Below are positions 61,478 to 64,000 of a DNA stretch of 64,000 bases, one piece after another. The stretch's first letter is position 1. Each line of letters opens with the position of its first letter. The notes beneath the pieces were generated by a model. The model did no database searches and was not told where the DNA came from. It worked only from the letters and a program-made list of their open reading frames with translations. This DNA comes from Ensifer sp. USDA 6670 (GTDB taxonomy: Bacteria; Pseudomonadota; Alphaproteobacteria; Rhizobiales; Rhizobiaceae), in contig ATWE01000001.1 in assembly GCA_000421085.1 (NCBI GenBank), positions 1 through 64,000 on the forward strand, read 5' to 3'. The translations under genes were made by a program, and so were the position numbers.

Positions 61478-62274
61478 GCACCTTTTTCCGCAAGGTCTAC
61501 TTCTTCCTGATCGGGCTCTTTCTCGCTTTGCCGCTGATCGTCGTCGCCGGCGTCTCGGTCAACGCCAAGCAGACGCTCGCTTTTCCGCCGCAGGGTTTCT
61601 CCACATCCTGGTACGGGGAAATCTTCCTGAACCCCGAATGGCGCAGCGCGCTTGTCGCCTCGGTGACGCTGGCGCTCCTTTCCGCCGCACTTGCGGTCGC
61701 GATCGCGCTGCCGCTTGCGTGGTTCCTGTGGCGGCGCGTCGCGCCATGGGCGAACATCTTCCAGCTTCTGGGGGTCGCGCCCTTCACGCTGCCGCCGGTC
61801 ATCACGGCGCTCGGCCTGCTCACCTTCTGGGCGACGGCCGGCTTTTACGGCCAGCCCTGGACCGCCGTCGTCAGCCACGCGATCTTCTTCGTGACGCTGC
61901 CGCTGGTGACGCTGTCGCTCGGCTTCACCGCGATCGATCGCTCGCTGGTCGAGGCGGCCTCGACGATGGGCGCGGACGACCGCACGGTTTTCCGCACCGT
62001 CGTTCTGCCGTTGATCCTGCCCTATATCGTTTCGGGCTATGCCTTCGCCTTCGTGCTCTCTCTCAACGAATATATCGTCGCCTACATGACCGTCGGCTTC
62101 ACGATGGAGACGCTGCCGATCAAGATCTTCAACGCGCTTCGCTACGGCTATACGCCCACCATGGCCTCCGTGACGATCCTCTTCGTTACGACGGCCGCGG
62201 TCATCTTCAGCCTCGTCGCCCGCTTCGGAGACCTGCCGAAGCTGCTCGGCGCCATGTCGTCGGACGGAAAATGA
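61474..62274 (+). CDS. Polyamine-type ABC permease, PotC family
   Basis: A 266-residue inner-membrane permease with six helices and the EAA loop (LVEAASTMGADDRTVFRTVV) near residue 155. It forms the channel with the PotB-type subunit. Its stop overlaps the start of the nitrilase-family gene (ATGA), so that enzyme belongs to the transport operon. Confidence 0.92.
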   Translation: MSTFFRKVYFFLIGLFLALPLIVVAGVSVNAKQTLAFPPQGFSTSWYGEIFLNPEWRSALVASVTLALLSAALAVAIALPLAWFLWRRVAPWANIFQLLGVAPFTLPPVITALGLLTFWATAGFYGQPWTAVVSHAIFFVTLPLVTLSLGFTAIDRSLVEAASTMGADDRTVFRTVVLPLILPYIVSGYAFAFVLSLNEYIVAYMTVGFTMETLPIKIFNALRYGYTPTMASVTILFVTTAAVIFSLVARFGDLPKLLGAMSSDGK

Positions 62275-63050
62275 TGAAGCTCGCTGCCCTGCAGATGAAG
62301 AGCATTGGCGGCGACGTCGCCGCCAATCTTGCCCACATCGAGCGGGCGGCGATCGGGGCTTCCGGCAAGGATGCGACCCTGCTCATCGCACCCGAACTCG
62401 CGATCACCGGCTACGGTGCGGGGGAGGTGATCCGCGGGCTCGCGGAGCCGGCGGATGGTCGGATCGTTCGAGAATTGGGGCGCATCTCGCTGCAAACCGG
62501 CATCGCCATCATTGCCGGATTCGCAGAGCAGGGCGGAGACGCCATCTACAACAGCGCCGTCCATGTCGACGGCGATGCCACGCCGGTTGTCTATCGGAAG
62601 TCGCATCTCTACGGCGATTACGAACGCTCGCTCTTCACGCCCGCGGAGCCCTCGACGCGCCTGTTCAAACATCGTGGCGTCACTTGCGGCATGCTGATCT
62701 GCTACGATGTAGAATTCCCCGAAAACGTCCGTCGTCTGGCGCTTGCGGGTGCCGATGCGGTGCTGGTCCCGACCGCCCTCCCGGCCGGCTGGTCCGGCAC
62801 TTTCATCACTGATCATATGATCCGGACGCGGGCCTTCGAGAACCAGGTCTTCGTCGCCTATGTCAATCATTGCGGTTCGGACGACATGTTTTCCTTTGCG
62901 GGACTGTCGCTGATCGCGTCACCGGATGGGCAGGCACTGGCAAAGGCCGGTTCCGCGGATGAAACCCTGATCTTCGCCGAAATCGAACCGCAGGCATTTG
63001 CCATTTCGCGGGCGGAGAATACTTATCTCATCGACTTGAAACGCGGCTGA
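62271..63050 (+). CDS. Nitrilase-superfamily carbon-nitrogen hydrolase
   Basis: A 259-residue amidase with the Glu-Lys-Cys triad visible: Glu42 (IAPELAITGYG), Lys110 (YRKSHLYGDY) and Cys144 (LICYDVEFPE). The CYDVEFPE motif is that of amidases acting on amides of carboxylic acids or omega-amides. It is coupled to the PotC-type gene by ATGA. In this context it might hydrolyse a guanidino- or glutamyl-amide, filling the place of PuuD or of a 4-guanidinobutyramide hydrolase. This is inferred. Confidence 0.87.
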   Translation: MMKLAALQMKSIGGDVAANLAHIERAAIGASGKDATLLIAPELAITGYGAGEVIRGLAEPADGRIVRELGRISLQTGIAIIAGFAEQGGDAIYNSAVHVDGDATPVVYRKSHLYGDYERSLFTPAEPSTRLFKHRGVTCGMLICYDVEFPENVRRLALAGADAVLVPTALPAGWSGTFITDHMIRTRAFENQVFVAYVNHCGSDDMFSFAGLSLIASPDGQALAKAGSADETLIFAEIEPQAFAISRAENTYLIDLKRG

Positions 63051-63055
63051 TCTGG

Positions 63056-63084
63056 CGGATCGTTCTCAATCGGAGAACGATCCG
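63056..63084 (+). terminator. Stem-loop after the nitrilase-family gene
   Basis: CGGATCGTTCTC and GAGAACGATCCG form a perfect 12-bp stem around AATCG, six bases after the stop. It marks the end of the Pot-type operon and precedes the next gene by about 125 bases. Only a weak T-rich stretch follows. Confidence 0.65.
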
Positions 63085-63208
63085 TTCGCGTCGTCCCTCT
63101 TTTGGAAACGCTCGGCCGGATCGATATTGCGCTCAACGGAAATGCCCGCCATGCAGCGCCGCGCATCTGACGCAAAAGGCGCTGCAGCATCACGATTAGG
63201 AGGCAATC

Positions 63209-64000
63209 ATGAGCTTGCAGCTGACTGGTATCCACCATCTGACCGCAATAACCGCCAATGCGCCGGAGAACCTGCGCTTCTACACGGGGACGCTGGGTCT
63301 CCGCCTGGTCAAGAAGACTGTCAACCAGGACGACACAAGTGCCTATCATCTCTTCTATGCCGACGGGCAGGCGACCCCCGGCACGGACCTGACCTTTTTC
63401 GACTGGCCGGTCGGGCCCGAAGGACGCGGCACCCATAGTATCTCGCGAACCGGGCTTCGGGTCGGCAGCGCCGAAACCGTTAGATGGTGGAAGCGCCGTT
63501 TCGATGAGTTGAAGGTCGCTTCCGGCGAGGTCGCCGAAATCGACGGCCGTATCTCCCTCGACTTCGAGGACGGCGAGGGCCAGCGCTTCCGGCTCGTCGA
63601 CGACGGTGGATTGGCGCCGTCCCACCCTTGGGAAAGGAGCCCGGTTCCGTCCGAGCACCAGATCAAGGGCCTTGGGCCGATCACCATCAGCGTACCGGAC
63701 ATCAGCAACACCGCGCTCGTGCTGACGCGTGTCATGAACATGGCCGAACTGCGGAGCTATCCGTCGCCCGATGGTGTCGGAGAGGTGCATGTATTCTCGA
63801 TGGGCGAGGGCGGGCCGGCGGCCGAACTGCATGTGGCGGTCCAGCCCGATCTGCCGGCTGCGCGCCAGGGGGCGGGCGCCGTCCACCACGTCGCTTTCCG
63901 GGCGCCGGATGTGGAAACTCTGCATCGGTGGACGGAGCGGCTCGGCGAGTTCCGCCTGCCCTCGAGCGGCGAAGTCGAGCGCTTCTACTTCCGTTCGCTC
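63209..64000 (+). CDS. VOC-family ring-cleaving dioxygenase, truncated by the window end
   Basis: At least 264 residues of a vicinal-oxygen-chelate protein, open to the last base of the window. It starts with [21 protein letters not shown], the usual opening of MhqO/MhqA-type dioxygenases that act on hydroquinones, and a second VOC repeat begins near residue 155 ([13 protein letters not shown]), with another His pair ([10 protein letters not shown]) near 235. The ATG at 63209 has a perfect GGAGG. The substrate cannot be assigned; the natural C-terminus lies outside. Confidence 0.85.
   Translation, partial: MSLQLTGIHHLTAITANAPENLRFYTGTLGLRLVKKTVNQDDTSAYHLFYADGQATPGTDLTFFDWPVGPEGRGTHSISRTGLRVGSAETVRWWKRRFDELKVASGEVAEIDGRISLDFEDGEGQRFRLVDDGGLAPSHPWERSPVPSEHQIKGLGPITISVPDISNTALVLTRVMNMAELRSYPSPDGVGEVHVFSMGEGGPAAELHVAVQPDLPAARQGAGAVHHVAFRAPDVETLHRWTERLGEFRLPSSGEVERFYFRSL

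Overview
The window is GC-rich alphaproteobacterial DNA that looks like a secondary replicon (megaplasmid or chromid) of a Sinorhizobium/Ensifer-type rhizobium. The evidence is a fixGHIS cluster with FixK-type boxes, a possible end of fixP at the left edge, mosaic palindromic intergenic repeats of the RIME kind known from Rhizobiaceae, and a very high density of ABC importers and amino-compound catabolic genes. Genus and replicon are inferred; no rRNA, tRNA, replication gene, transposase or CRISPR array was seen.

Layout. (1) 1-5454: a probable last codons of fixP, then fixG-fixH-fixI-fixS (copper handling and assembly of cbb3 oxidase) and a LysE-type exporter. fixG and the exporter each have a perfect TTGAC-N4-ATCAA box. 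(2) 5584-16098: a nitrogen-compound locus. A minus-strand operon holds an SBP, livG, livF, livH, livM, an isochorismatase-fold hydrolase and a class III aminotransferase. Upstream lie a second isochorismatase-fold hydrolase and an N-formylglutamate amidohydrolase-like gene, divergent from an RpiR regulator and a glutamine-synthetase-like ligase. A group III truncated haemoglobin follows at 16233. (3) 17013-25536: a LysR regulator, then a peptide-type ABC operon that also encodes a class-A-beta-lactamase-like hydrolase without signal peptide, and an AbgB-like M20 amidohydrolase. (4) 25892-31711: a minus-strand ugp-like operon (SBP, two permeases, glycerophosphodiesterase, ATPase, RpiR regulator) whose ATPase gene is frameshifted. 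(5) 32188-34749: a sarcosine/dimethylglycine-dehydrogenase-like FAD-GcvT fusion. (6) 35010-40094: an alternative CuA-type cytochrome oxidase operon (subunits II, I, two III-like, IV-like) and a cytochrome c. A repeat element forms part of the 3' end of the subunit II gene. (7) 40295-46425: GntR regulator, PLP C-S lyase-type enzyme and a complete CUT1-type ABC importer as one operon. (8) 46626-63050: polyamine/guanidino-compound genes, namely a GntR regulator divergent from a PuuA-like gamma-glutamyl ligase and PuuB-like oxidase, an aldehyde dehydrogenase, EamA transporter, class I/II aminotransferase, LysR regulator divergent from an agmatinase-family ureohydrolase, then a PotDABC-type importer ending in a nitrilase-family amidase. 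(9) 63209-end: a truncated ring-cleaving dioxygenase-type gene.

Together the genes suggest a scavenging replicon: five ABC import systems, each tied to its own regulator or enzymes, feeding amino, amide and polyamine compounds into central nitrogen metabolism, plus respiratory equipment for low oxygen. Most attractive for follow-up are the FixK-box-linked LysE exporter, the Liv/two-hydrolase/ligase locus of unknown substrate, the polyamine pathway with a nitrilase but no PuuD, the PLP lyase tied to a sugar-type importer, the frameshifted ATPase, and the stem-loops recurring directly behind transporter SBP genes.
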